IMG/VR virus record: IMGVR_UViG_3300048912_000210
Location: 1 to 37,512 of that record
DNA: 37,512 bases
Strand: one strand, 5' to 3'
Source of the DNA: a virus
The position numbers and the translations under genes were made by a program. Positions 28,415 to 35,908 of the stretch are shown in pieces. Under the pieces are notes generated by a model, which did not search any database, had not been told where the DNA came from, and saw only the letters and a list, made by a program, of their open reading frames with translations. Each line of letters opens with the position of its first letter. Position 1 is the first letter of the stretch.

Positions 28415-28953
28415 TTTTGCTCCTTGCTGTTGCAGGGGTCGCTACCGATGGGCATGTTCGGAAGCACGAGATGGAGGTCGGCGCCGAAGACTTCGCGGAC
28501 CGTGGTCGTTTCGGGGTGGCCGAAGTGCCGGATGATGTCCATGAATGTCTCGGCCTGCCGAAGGATCTGGTCGGCCTTCCGCCTTTGGACCCGTGCCCTG
28601 TGGGCCACGAGTTCCAGGTCGGCAAGCCTCAGTTCCTCCCACGCCACTTCGCGGCCGTTGAAGGGCGGGGCGAGGCGCTCGATCAACTGACCTTCGAGGC
28701 GGAACGCTTGGGCCCGGGATGCGCAGCAGATCCAGCGGAGTTCCGTGGCGCGCGGGTACCAGACCTTGCGCTCGTGCTCGCTGGCGCGACGCTGGAGGTC
28801 GCCGGTGCTTCCGACGTACAGGGGCTGGCCGTCGCCATCGGTGAACCAATAGGCCACGGATTCGCCGGTACCGGGCCAGTTGTCCTGCTGAGAATCGGAG
28901 AACGGAAGGCTTCGGGCGTGCTCGGTCGGAGCGGGGATCTGTGATTCCTGCAT
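28411..28953 (-). CDS. GIY-YIG domain protein
   Basis: 180 residues, ATG 28953. The core ESVAYWFTDGDGQPLYVGST, DLQRRASEHERKVWY, and later QAFRLEGQLIERLAPPFNGR fits GIY-YIG nuclease-like domains: Y-W, YVGST, Arg at about 59, His at 63 and Glu at about 93. The C-terminal part (VAHRARVQRRKADQILRQAE) is a basic helix. A -10 element TATGAT ends 6 bases before the ATG, so the message may be leaderless. It heads the minus unit with the HTH and ParB-like genes. Confidence 0.76.
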   Translation of the reverse strand: MQESQIPAPTEHARSLPFSDSQQDNWPGTGESVAYWFTDGDGQPLYVGSTGDLQRRASEHERKVWYPRATELRWICCASRAQAFRLEGQLIERLAPPFNGREVAWEELRLADLELVAHRARVQRRKADQILRQAETFMDIIRHFGHPETTTVREVFGADLHLVLPNMPIGSDPCNSKEQK

Positions 28954-28959
28954 GTGCCC

Positions 28960-29016
28960 ATCATAGCTAAGAAAGCGAACTCGCTGCCTTGCGTAACGTC
29001 GCAAGTTCGCTACGCT
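28960..29016. promoter_or_regulatory. Divergent promoters with inverted repeats
   Basis: Minus: TATGAT (28965 down to 28960), 6 bases before the ATG at 28953. Plus: TTGCGT (28989-28994), 16 bases, TACGCT (29011-29016), 6 bases before the ATG at 29023. Between them GCGAACT (28975-28981) pairs with AGTTCGC (29004-29010), and TTGCG (28989-28993) with CGCAA (29000-29004). The repeats cover the plus -35 and spacer, as for an autoregulated antitoxin gene. Confidence 0.55.
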
Positions 29017-29022
29017 GTGGGG

Positions 29023-29229
29023 ATGGCGACCACTCAGACCGAGCACCGGGCGAAGATCGCCGAGGCCCGTAACGTCCTCGGCGAGGTGATCGCGCGCACC
29101 CGTTTCGCTGGCGAGCCGACGATCCTGATCAACCGCGGCAAGGAGGCGGCTGTCCTCGTCTCGTACGATTTCTACGAGCGCGCCTGCGAAGCGCTGGGCA
29201 TCGAACGCGTTCCCGCTCCCGAGTCCTGA
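29023..29229 (+). CDS. Phd/YefM-family antitoxin, orphan
   Basis: 68 residues from ATG 29023, starting MATTQTEHRAKIAEARNVLG. The pattern ARNVLGEVIARTRFAGEPTI, LINRGKEAAVLVSYDFYERA is typical of Phd/YefM antitoxins, which bind their own operator and neutralise a partner toxin (Doc, RelE or YoeB type). No toxin gene lies next to it: downstream is a terminator and then a convergent gene. It may control itself, silence a host toxin, or be a remnant. The ATG is 6 bases after a -10, so it may be leaderless. Confidence 0.82.
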   Translation: MATTQTEHRAKIAEARNVLGEVIARTRFAGEPTILINRGKEAAVLVSYDFYERACEALGIERVPAPES

Positions 29230-29256
29230 CACCGTCGTCCTCCTCTCTTCTCTGTG

Positions 29257-29283
29257 GGCCCCGCGCCGTACTGGTGCGGGGCC
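29257..29283 (+). terminator. Terminator after the antitoxin gene
   Basis: GGCCCCGCGCC and GGTGCGGGGCC pair over 11 positions (one G-U) around a 5-base loop, 27 bases after the stop of the Phd gene. Confidence 0.72.
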
Positions 29284-29341
29284 TTCGTGCTGGGGGTCTG
29301 GGCCCGCTCCGCCTTGGGGGAAGTGCGGGGCGGGCCCGGGT

Positions 29342-29365
29342 GGCGGCCGCGGGGAGACGGCCGCC
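29342..29365 (-). terminator. Terminator after the gene at 29376
   Basis: A perfect 8-base-pair stem GGCGGCCG / CGGCCGCC with an 8-base loop, 10 bases after the minus-strand stop at 29376. With the hairpin at 29257 it separates convergent units. Confidence 0.62.
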
Positions 29366-29375
29366 GGGAGGGTGG

Positions 29376-29993
29376 TCAGTCGGCGTACTCGACGGCGGTT
29401 GCAGTCCACTTCTGCAGCTCGCCGGCGTACTGCGCGATGTACTTCGCGCTCGCCCCGTCCTGGGCACGCTGTTCACCGGCGCCCCGCCACACTTCGAGGC
29501 CCTCTTCGGCCTGCTTGGCGTGCGCCAACGCGGCCTCCCGTACCGCGGCACGAGTGGCCCACGTGTCGTCTGTGGCGATCGGCGTACCGCTGCGGACGCA
29601 CTCGCCGAGGTAGCCGTAGACGGTGGTCAGGGACATGAAGGCGTCGCGGTCGTAGAAGGCGGCCTTGTAGAAGATCGAGGCGCGGCGACGGCCCTGCGGG
29701 TCGATGATGTACGACCACATGGCGTGGTCCGAGCCCTCTCGTGTCCAGCCCTCGGGGAGCGTGGCCGGGGCGAAGAGCGGGTCGTGGCGGTCGGGCTCGC
29801 CGAAGGTGAAGCCGAGGGCTTCGAACTCGGCACGCGGGGAGTGGAGGGTGGTGGGCAGGCTCTGGGAGTGGACGACTTGCCGCTGTCCGGCTCGTTCCTG
29901 GTTGCCGATGACGGCGTCGGTGTCGCCGGTGGCGAGGAGGAGCATGGCGGTGAGGTTCATGCTGGCGGGGGTTTGGGTGTTCTCGATGCTCAT
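29376..29993 (-). CDS. Hypothetical early protein
   Basis: 205 residues starting MSIENTQTPASMNLTAMLLL, ATG 29993. The middle is compact (GWTREGSDHAMWSYIIDPQG, RRRASIFYKAAFYDRDAFMS). The C-terminal half is helical (AAVREAALAHAKQAEEGLEV). Proteins of this size with the same RRRASIFYKAAFYDRDA-type core seem common in actinophages, but I know no function. It forms its own unit between two terminators. Confidence 0.72.
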   Translation of the reverse strand: MSIENTQTPASMNLTAMLLLATGDTDAVIGNQERAGQRQVVHSQSLPTTLHSPRAEFEALGFTFGEPDRHDPLFAPATLPEGWTREGSDHAMWSYIIDPQGRRRASIFYKAAFYDRDAFMSLTTVYGYLGECVRSGTPIATDDTWATRAAVREAALAHAKQAEEGLEVWRGAGEQRAQDGASAKYIAQYAGELQKWTATAVEYAD

Positions 29994-30020
29994 GGCGTGG
30001 TCTCCTGTTGGTGGGTGGCG

Positions 30021-30041
30021 CCGGCCGGTTCGTGCGGCCGG
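30021..30041 (-). terminator. Terminator of the long early operon
   Basis: A 7-base-pair perfect stem CCGGCCG / CGGCCGG with a 7-base loop, 14 bases after the stop at 30055 and before the next unit. Confidence 0.55.
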
Positions 30042-30054
30042 GGCTGTCTGCTGG

Positions 30055-30246
30055 TCAGGTGGTCTTGGCCGGGCACTGGTCCCGGTGCTGGTCGATCGGA
30101 TCCGAGCGCAGGTAGTCGGTGACGAGGGCGCGGCCCGTGACCCGGCGGTGGAACCCGCAGCGCGTGCAGAGGAGATCGGCGACCGGGGTCTGACCGCGCT
30201 CCATTCGCCGCACCGCGAGACCGCCGGACCACGGGCCGCCGCTCAC
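30055..30246 (-). CDS. Small Cys/His protein
   Basis: 63 residues from GTG 30246 in a GTGA overlap, starting MSGGPWSGGLAVRRMERGQT. It contains LLCTRCGFHRRVTG (CxxCx2H) and later HRDQCP, giving a likely zinc finger, with basic residues around it. It is the last gene of the early operon and probably binds nucleic acid. Confidence 0.64.
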   Translation of the reverse strand: MSGGPWSGGLAVRRMERGQTPVADLLCTRCGFHRRVTGRALVTDYLRSDPIDQHRDQCPAKTT

Positions 30247-30935
30247 GCCGCGACCTTCGACGTGCCGGTGCGCCGCAGCCGGTTGTCCGCGTCCGTGTTC
30301 GCCTGACGACACGGATCGCACGGCTTCTCGCCACGCTTCAGATGCCGCTGGTAGCCAGGCCGGGTACCGCACAGGTCTTGCTGGTCCCGCTCCTGCTGGT
30401 CCATCAGGTGCGCGGGCAGTACGCACCCGTCGACAGCGCAGGTCCGGCGGACGATCCCGACCGGGGCCCGCTTCCGGTCGATGCGGAACGCGATCTGCGT
30501 CGGCGTGTAGTAGCGGCCCTGGAGCGAGATCGGGGTGGCCCCGGTCCAGCCCACATGGCCGTCGGGCAGGGGCTGCGTCCGCTCGTCCCACAGGGTTTGG
30601 AACGTCCGCTTCGGGCGGGGCTTCTTCACCGCGGGCTCCGGCTCGCCGCGAGCAGCCCGCTCGGCCTTCTGCCGGGCGGCCACCTGGCGGGCCATGTTGC
30701 GGCGTTCGCTCGGCTTCATGGCGCCGCGGATGCCGTGTTCGTTGTCGCCGGTGCGGAGCGCGTCGAGGACGCAGGGCACTTGCACGGGGCACTGTCGGCA
30801 GATGCTCTTGGCTTGCTCGATGTCGTGCTCGTTGTTGTCGGGGTGCATCTCGTCCCAGCGGCCGAGGCAGGCGGCGCGTGTCCGCCAGTCGGCGGCGCGT
30901 CGGGGGTCGGGGACGGACCCGGTGTAGTGGTTCAT
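30243..30935 (-). CDS. WhiB-family protein fused to a zinc/HNH-like C-terminal region
   Basis: 230 residues, ATG 30935. Residues 15-80 are a WhiB domain: Cys23, Cys46, Cys49 and Cys55 (C-x22-C-x2-C-x5-C) for a 4Fe-4S cluster, then NEHGIRGAMKPSERRNM at the place of the usual G(I/V)WGG turn. After a basic linker, residues 115-205 (DGHVGWTGATPISLQGRYYT, RTCAVDGCVLPAHLMDQQER) resemble an HNH-like zinc fold. The end (CGTRPGYQRHLKRGEKPCDP) has another Cys/His motif. Plain WhiB proteins are about 80-130 residues, so this fusion is long. It likely controls transcription through host sigma factor. Confidence 0.82.
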   Translation of the reverse strand: MNHYTGSVPDPRRAADWRTRAACLGRWDEMHPDNNEHDIEQAKSICRQCPVQVPCVLDALRTGDNEHGIRGAMKPSERRNMARQVAARQKAERAARGEPEPAVKKPRPKRTFQTLWDERTQPLPDGHVGWTGATPISLQGRYYTPTQIAFRIDRKRAPVGIVRRTCAVDGCVLPAHLMDQQERDQQDLCGTRPGYQRHLKRGEKPCDPCRQANTDADNRLRRTGTSKVAA

Positions 30936-31522
30936 TGCGCGACCGCCTGCTCGCGCTCCGGCCACGCGCAGCCGCCGAGTGCCGCCGTGTGCCGCTCCGG
31001 GACCACGGCCAGCGGCAGGCCCAGCCAGGCGTAGCCTGCCGCGGCGAGCGCGAACGCGTCGCACTCATCCGCGGCCGCCGGACCCTCGAACGTGCGCCCG
31101 TACCAGCGCTCGCCCGCCGCCCGCATCCCGCCCTTGGAGGCGTTGCCCGCGCCGGCGAACCACAGCTTCAGCGTGGACGGCGGGACCACCGCGTAGGGGA
31201 TCTCGCGGCGCCATAGCCAGTGCCTCACCATGACCCGCAGGCCGGCGAGTTCCTCGTGGCCGCCTTGTCCGGCGTGGCCGTAGGACGGGCCTTCGAGGAC
31301 GACGAGGTCGGCGTTCTTGAGGAACCCGCCGATCTCTTGCATGAGGTAGGCGAGGCGGGGGTGGCCGGTCATGCCGGTTTTGGGGCGGACGGCGTCGGTC
31401 CATTCGGCTCCGGCCACGCCGGTGGAGCGGAGGGAAAGGTCGGCGCCGATCACGAGCGGTTGGCCTGCGGCTGCCACGGCGGGCGGTGCTGCGGTGGTGA
31501 GGTCGAAGAGGGTGGTGGTCAC
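30932..31522 (-). CDS. RuvC-like Holliday junction resolvase
   Basis: 196 residues, GTG start at 31522 (GTGA overlap). The RNase H-like core is seen in LVIGADLSLRSTGVAGAEW (Asp28), DLVVLEGPSYGHAGQGGHE (Glu77) and PAAADECDAFALAAAGYAW (Asp152, Asp155), giving the four acidic residues expected for RuvC-type nucleases. It may resolve branched replication or recombination products before packaging. It lies in the recombination gene cluster with the DnaQ, ERF and YqaJ genes. Confidence 0.86.
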   Translation of the reverse strand: MTTTLFDLTTAAPPAVAAAGQPLVIGADLSLRSTGVAGAEWTDAVRPKTGMTGHPRLAYLMQEIGGFLKNADLVVLEGPSYGHAGQGGHEELAGLRVMVRHWLWRREIPYAVVPPSTLKLWFAGAGNASKGGMRAAGERWYGRTFEGPAAADECDAFALAAAGYAWLGLPLAVVPERHTAALGGCAWPEREQAVAQ

Positions 31523-31743
31523 GGGGTCCCCTCGGTGTCGTAGTAGTCGGCGACAGCGGCGCCGTAGGCCTGGAGGTGGGCGGTGAGCTCGTCGATGAAC
31601 TCCTCGTCCGCCTCCGTGAGTTCGGCGGGGATGACCGTGACGCGCGTGGTCACGGGCGGCCGGAGCCAGGCCCGGTAGATGACTGCGGCCAAGACGATCA
31701 GCCCGACCACGACAGCGACGTTCGCGACGTCAGCCCCGGTCAT
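31519..31743 (-). CDS. Small membrane-anchored acidic protein
   Basis: 74 residues, ATG 31743 in an ATGA overlap. One N-terminal span (VANVAVVVGLIVLAAVIYRA) is followed by an acidic soluble part (PAELTEADEEFIDELTAHLQ). Function is unknown. It is one of two consecutive single-span proteins in the operon. Confidence 0.66.
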   Translation of the reverse strand: MTGADVANVAVVVGLIVLAAVIYRAWLRPPVTTRVTVIPAELTEADEEFIDELTAHLQAYGAAVADYYDTEGTP

Positions 31744-32000
31744 CGGGCACCGCCGTGGATGTGGCCGCACGACCAGCAGATGAGGTCGTCCGTGACCCGC
31801 GTCCGGACGTGCACGGTGTCCCGGCCTTCGAAGCGGCAGCGCGTCGTTTCCTTCACGAGCGCCTGCACCGGCCGGAGCCACACACGGGCGGCCCGGTGCT
31901 TCGCGGTGGGCTCCGGCCGGAAGTACCAGCGCAGGGCGAGGAATCCGACGATCAGCGAGCCCATCAACATGGCGGCGCCGACGGTGATCTGCTCGTTCAT
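31740..32000 (-). CDS. Small membrane protein with Cys motif
   Basis: 86 residues, ATG 32000 overlapping the upstream stop. An N-terminal span (VGAAMLMGSLIVGFLALRWY) is followed by a basic region and, near the end, ICWSCGHIHGG (CxxCxHxH), a likely metal site. Function is unknown. Confidence 0.66.
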   Translation of the reverse strand: MNEQITVGAAMLMGSLIVGFLALRWYFRPEPTAKHRAARVWLRPVQALVKETTRCRFEGRDTVHVRTRVTDDLICWSCGHIHGGAR

Positions 32001-32503
32001 TCGGGGTCACCGCCCGCGCAGGTGCAGGCCTGGTTCGCCGCGGTCAGCTCCGCGACAACGGCCGCCAGCTTGTCCGCGCGCCCCTTCTCCCGGAGCAGCC
32101 CCGACGCCAGCGACTGCGGCGCCATCGAACCCCCGTCCACCGGACGGGACTCCTCGTCCGTGGCCTTCGTCTGCCGGGCCCGCGTCGCGTCGATGACGGA
32201 CTGCAAGCCATCCGCCCGAGTCCGCTCCTCACCCGCCGTCGCCATCCACTCCACGCCCGCCGCCTTCAGGCCGGCGACCTGGGTGAGGAGCTGCTCCCAC
32301 GTGTAGAACTGCCTGTCCTCACCGAGCGCGGCCGCGAGCGCTTTGCGGCGGACGTCGTCCTCGGCGACGACGGTGAGCTGCGCACGGACCGCGGCGAGGT
32401 CGTTCTGCGCGGTCGAGAGACGGCCCGTCAGATGGAGAACGGTCGCTCTCTCCGCGGCGAGAGCCTGTTCGTGACGGTCACGAGAGACGAATCCGAACAT
32501 CAC
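31997..32503 (-). CDS. Coiled-coil protein
   Basis: 168 residues from GTG 32503 (GTGA overlap) or ATG 32500. It starts MMFGFVSRDRHEQALAAERA and then runs as a long coiled coil (TGRLSTAQNDLAAVRAQLTV). It ends ACTCAGGDPE. Short coiled-coil proteins like this are frequent in actinophage early operons; no function is known. Confidence 0.68.
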   Translation of the reverse strand: MMFGFVSRDRHEQALAAERATVLHLTGRLSTAQNDLAAVRAQLTVVAEDDVRRKALAAALGEDRQFYTWEQLLTQVAGLKAAGVEWMATAGEERTRADGLQSVIDATRARQTKATDEESRPVDGGSMAPQSLASGLLREKGRADKLAAVVAELTAANQACTCAGGDPE

Positions 32504-33210
32504 GCCTCACCCCCGACCAGGCGCAGCGGCCACGTGCCGTCGACCACGGCGGTCTGATCCTTCTTCCGCAGGTACTCCTGGAACGAAGCCGCCTGCGCGG
32601 CAGCCCAGTCCTCCTGCTGGTCGTGCAACTCGTCGAGGAACGCGTTACCGATCTCCCCGAACTGAGAGGCGATACGCCACGCCACCCGGCACGCTGCGAT
32701 GGCGTCCGCGTCGGCGGAGTGCGCGCCGTCCAGCGGTACGCGGTAGTGGGCGCATAGGTCGGTCAGCGTCCGCTTGCCCTTGCGGTACGGGTCGACCCGC
32801 TTGTCCAGCACCCGAGGGTCGACCACCCGCAGGTCGGCGCCGACGGTGTCCGTGAGCGTCTTCAGCCCGTACCTGCGTGCCTCCCGATCGAGGAGCGTCA
32901 GATCGAACGGGGCGTTCATGATGACGACGGGGGTCCCGGCGAGGACGACCTGCGTCAGCCCGGCCACCAACTCGGCGATCCCCTCGGCCGCGTCCTGGCC
33001 CTCGGCTTTCGCCTTCTCCGTCGTGATCCCGTGCACCGCGGAAGCGGCTTCGGGGATGTCGACGTTCGGGTTCAGCAGCCACTTCGCCGTGAGCGGCGGC
33101 TGGTTGCCGCCGACCTCGACGATGCAAGCGGAGACGATGCGGTCCGTCTCGACGTCGACGCCCGTAGTTTCCGTATCAAATCCGGCCAGGCGGCCGAGAT
33201 GCCAGGTCAT
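32500..33210 (-). CDS. DnaQ-like 3'-5' exonuclease (DEDDh)
   Basis: 236 residues starting MTWHLGRLAGFDTETTGVDV. Exo I motif FDTETTG (Asp12, Glu14), Exo II VIMNAPFD (Asp103) and Exo III HSADAD (His164, Asp169) give the full DEDDh set of the DnaQ/epsilon exonuclease family. A C-terminal helical extension (DEWAAAQ-type, about 195-236) has no clear match. It may proofread or trim ends in phage replication or recombination. Confidence 0.9.
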   Translation of the reverse strand: MTWHLGRLAGFDTETTGVDVETDRIVSACIVEVGGNQPPLTAKWLLNPNVDIPEAASAVHGITTEKAKAEGQDAAEGIAELVAGLTQVVLAGTPVVIMNAPFDLTLLDREARRYGLKTLTDTVGADLRVVDPRVLDKRVDPYRKGKRTLTDLCAHYRVPLDGAHSADADAIAACRVAWRIASQFGEIGNAFLDELHDQQEDWAAAQAASFQEYLRKKDQTAVVDGTWPLRLVGGEA

Positions 33211-33980
33211 GCGCCACCCCCGACGCGCTCCTTGTAGATGCGCGGACCGAGGCTGTCGAGCGTCTCCATGTCACCGTTCTCGTTGGCGACCTTGGAGTTC
33301 AGCATCCGCAGGTTCGAGACCTCGTAGCCGATCTGCTGGATCCGCGGAGCAGACGTCTTCGGGTCGAGGATCTCGTCGCGGTACGACTCCGCCGACCGGG
33401 CCGGCGCCTCGACGCCCCGCTCGATGCGGTCCGCGTCCGGGTCCCGGTCGTTCGTCGGGATGAGCCCGCCGTTCAGCAGCAGGTTCCGCAGCGCGACGGT
33501 CTGCGCTTTCGTCGTCGACTTGTCGGAGGTGTCGAGCGCCTCACCGGCGGTCTGCGTGACGAGGAAGTCGCCCTTCGGACCGATGATGTGCCAGGTCACG
33601 GTGACCGAGCACTCGCGCATCGACCCGCCGGACTTGGTCTGCTTGGACCCGTATGTCGTCTCGGTCCTGAAGGGCAGGACGTTCACGCCGTGCTTGATCG
33701 TGATCGGACCGAAGTACTGCACGACCGTGTCAGCGGCGCGGTAGCTGTACCGGGTGCCGCGCTCGTTGTACTCCGAGCCCTTGCCGATGGCCCGGATCTC
33801 GCGCCGCACGCGCAGCCACGCGAGGTGGACGGGCACCATCTCGGGGTCGTCGTCGCCGGGCTCGTAGTCGGCCATCGGGTCGGGCAGCGGCGCTGCCTCA
33901 ACCTCGGCCGGGTTCTCGTGCTCGCCGGCGTCGGTCGGCGTGCGGCCGGCGGCGACGGCTGCGTTCTCTCGCAGTCCCAT
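33207..33980 (-). CDS. ERF-family single-strand annealing protein
   Basis: 257 residues, ATG 33980 sharing one base with the exonuclease stop. After an acidic N terminus, residues 50-200 carry the ERF pattern: LAWLRVRREIRAIGKGSEYN, TRYSYRAADTVVQYFGPITI, then ETTYGSKQTKSGGSMRECSV and GEALDTSDKSTTKAQTVALR. ERF proteins anneal complementary strands during phage recombination. Coupling to the YqaJ gene makes a classical exonuclease-annealase pair. Confidence 0.85.
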   Translation of the reverse strand: MGLRENAAVAAGRTPTDAGEHENPAEVEAAPLPDPMADYEPGDDDPEMVPVHLAWLRVRREIRAIGKGSEYNERGTRYSYRAADTVVQYFGPITIKHGVNVLPFRTETTYGSKQTKSGGSMRECSVTVTWHIIGPKGDFLVTQTAGEALDTSDKSTTKAQTVALRNLLLNGGLIPTNDRDPDADRIERGVEAPARSAESYRDEILDPKTSAPRIQQIGYEVSNLRMLNSKVANENGDMETLDSLGPRIYKERVGGGA

Positions 33981-35017
33981 CAGTTGACCCCCTTGTACTG
34001 CTTGGCGATGTCGATGCGTTCGGTCGGGTTCGGGGCCACGCACGCGGCGTAGGCGTCGGGGAAGCGCTCGGCCATCAGCTCGAAGTCGACCTTCGGCGCG
34101 GCGTTGCTGGGCTCCAGGGAGTAGGCGCGCTCGCCGCCGATGAGCGCGGACTGCGCGCTGCCGAGGGCGGCGATCATGCGGGCCTTCGCTGCGGCCTTCG
34201 CCTTCTTCGCGGCGGACTCGGCGCGCTGGTGGGTGCCGTAGTCGAGGAGCGCGTCGAGGGCGTCGTCTTGCCGGTCGATGTCCACCGCTCCGGAGCGGGT
34301 GGGGTGGAGCCGACGGAACAGGCGGGTCAGGGCCTCGCCGTCACCGGTCGGCGGGGGCGGCACCTCGGCCTGTACGTGGTCGAACCAGAACTTGTCGACC
34401 GCGGTGGTGATGTCGGCCATCACGTCCGTGTACTGGTCGGCGCGGACGGTGCCCTGGTGGTACTCGTTGCCGCCGATCAGGACCGCGTAGTGCATGTGCT
34501 CGTAGCCGTTGACGATGATCTGCCACAGCACCTGTGCGGTGACGTCGTCGGGGGCCCCGGCGTGCCACTGTGCGGACTTGAACGCGCTGCGGGTCTTGAC
34601 CTCCAGCGCGCAGGGAACGCGCTCGTCCTCGGCGAGCGGGCACTCGGTGACGCGCCGGTCGAGGGTGGTCATCCAGTGCGGGTGGTCGACGTGGGCTACG
34701 AGGCCGATGCGGCGGATCACGGATCGGTTCTGCATGGCCCAACGGCGGGCGACGTTCTCCTCGTTGACGGTGCCCCAGTAGGCGGCTTCGCCTGCGTCGT
34801 CGATGTCGTGGCCGGTCTTGTCGTAGTAGACCTTCAGCGGCGGGGTGTAGTCGACGAGGCCGAGGATGGCGGGGACGTCGGAGGAGCCGATGCCGGAGCG
34901 GCGGGCGGTGAGCCAGTCGGCGCGGTCGGCGGTGGCGGGGAGGATGAGGCGGCCGGTCGGGGTTACCCGGCGGCCGGCGGCCGGGCTGGTGGGCCCGGCC
35001 GGGGCTGCTGTCGTCAT
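33980..35017 (-). CDS. YqaJ-type recombination exonuclease
   Basis: 345 residues, ATG 35017. It has the YqaJ signature RRSGIGSSDVPAILGLVDYT (residues 40-59) and the PD-(D/E)xK active site: Asp120 in TTLDRRVTE, then Glu139 and Lys141 in LEVKTRSAFK. It resects double-stranded ends so that the ERF protein can load. The C-terminal part has a helical Ala/Lys-rich segment (SAAKKAKAAAKARMIAAL). Confidence 0.88.
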   Translation of the reverse strand: MTTAAPAGPTSPAAGRRVTPTGRLILPATADRADWLTARRSGIGSSDVPAILGLVDYTPPLKVYYDKTGHDIDDAGEAAYWGTVNEENVARRWAMQNRSVIRRIGLVAHVDHPHWMTTLDRRVTECPLAEDERVPCALEVKTRSAFKSAQWHAGAPDDVTAQVLWQIIVNGYEHMHYAVLIGGNEYHQGTVRADQYTDVMADITTAVDKFWFDHVQAEVPPPPTGDGEALTRLFRRLHPTRSGAVDIDRQDDALDALLDYGTHQRAESAAKKAKAAAKARMIAALGSAQSALIGGERAYSLEPSNAAPKVDFELMAERFPDAYAACVAPNPTERIDIAKQYKGVN

Positions 35018-35289
35018 CAGGCGTTCTCGCCCTTCGTGCAGTAGGTGTAGAAGCGGCGGTGCGGCGAGTCGTGGAGAACCATGTGGCCGTCCGCGTGCAG
35101 GGCCGCGAGGTCGCGGCGCATGGTCACGCGGAGGACGTGGGCGGGCAGGCGCTTGCGGTAGAGGCGCTTAACGCGGCCGGTGGTCCACTCGCCGCCCTCA
35201 CGCCGGATGACGGCGAGGAGGAGGGCGAGCCGGCCGGTGGGCCCGGAGGCCGGGACCACATGGGCCCCGGCCGTCACGGTCTTGGTCAT
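35017..35289 (-). CDS. Winged-helix-like small protein
   Basis: 90 residues from ATG 35289 (TGATG with the upstream stop), starting MTKTVTAGAHVVPASGPTGR. Its segments LALLLAVIRREGGEWTTGRV, KRLYRKRLPAHVLRVTMRRD and LAALHADGHMVLHDSPHRRF look like a winged HTH with wing strand. Probably DNA-binding; target unknown. Confidence 0.72.
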   Translation of the reverse strand: MTKTVTAGAHVVPASGPTGRLALLLAVIRREGGEWTTGRVKRLYRKRLPAHVLRVTMRRDLAALHADGHMVLHDSPHRRFYTYCTKGENA

Positions 35290-35468
35290 CAGCGGCCGCC
35301 CTTCCGGACACCGGGCGCACACGCCATCCCGGTCATGCACACCCCGGCCGCGGCCAGAACACCCGCGGTGTCGGCGTCGAGCCCGGTGAAGGGCAGGGCT
35401 GCGGCGAGGCTGGCCACTGCGGCGGCGAGGAGAACAGCCGCCCAGTACGCGGCGAGACGGAAGCTCAT
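35289..35468 (-). CDS. Tiny membrane protein
   Basis: 59 residues from ATG 35468: MSFRLAAYWAAVLLAAAVAS, a second hydrophobic stretch (TAGVLAAAGVCMTGMACA), and a basic end PGVRKGGR. Both ends overlap neighbours (TGATG, ATGA). Function is unknown. Confidence 0.62.
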   Translation of the reverse strand: MSFRLAAYWAAVLLAAAVASLAAALPFTGLDADTAGVLAAAGVCMTGMACAPGVRKGGR

Positions 35469-35908
35469 GCGGTCCGCCTGTCCTGCTGCTCCGGCAGCGG
35501 CTGCGCCTTCAAGCGCGCCCGCGTCGCCCGCATCGACGGGTGCCGGATGTCCGACGCACCCTTCGACCCTTGCGGGTTGAACCGGGACAACACCCGGCCC
35601 ACCTCGGTCATCTCCGCGAGCAGCCGGCGTGCGTCCGGGATGGCGACCTCGACCTGCGCCGTGTCCATTCCTGCCACGTCCTCGACCTCCTCGACCGCGG
35701 CGTCCAACTCACCCTCCCGACGGGCGCTCTGCACCACGGCGGCGAGTTCGTCGAGCGCGGCGATCACGCTGTCCCGGGTGTCCTCGTCCGCCCACCCGGC
35801 GACGAGCTGGACGAGGGTGTCGACACGGATCTGGTCGACGCGGAGCACGGCGTGCAAGTGGTTGGCGCCGAGGCTCACGGACTGCTGGGGCTTGGAGGAG
35901 CGGTTCAT
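35465..35908 (-). CDS. Helical hypothetical protein
   Basis: 147 residues starting MNRSSKPQQSVSLGANHLHA, ATG 35908 in an ATGA overlap. It continues with VLRVDQIRVDTLVQLVAGWA and an acidic helix (ELDAAVEEVEDVAGMD), and ends basic (MRATRARLKAQPLPEQQDRR). No family is recognised. Confidence 0.68.
   Translation of the reverse strand: MNRSSKPQQSVSLGANHLHAVLRVDQIRVDTLVQLVAGWADEDTRDSVIAALDELAAVVQSARREGELDAAVEEVEDVAGMDTAQVEVAIPDARRLLAEMTEVGRVLSRFNPQGSKGASDIRHPSMRATRARLKAQPLPEQQDRRTA

Noticed and set aside
28954-29022. Upstream in-frame start extending the Phd antitoxin by 23 residues
   Set aside because: The added sequence covers the promoter and inverted repeats, and Phd-family proteins begin close to the ATG at 29023.
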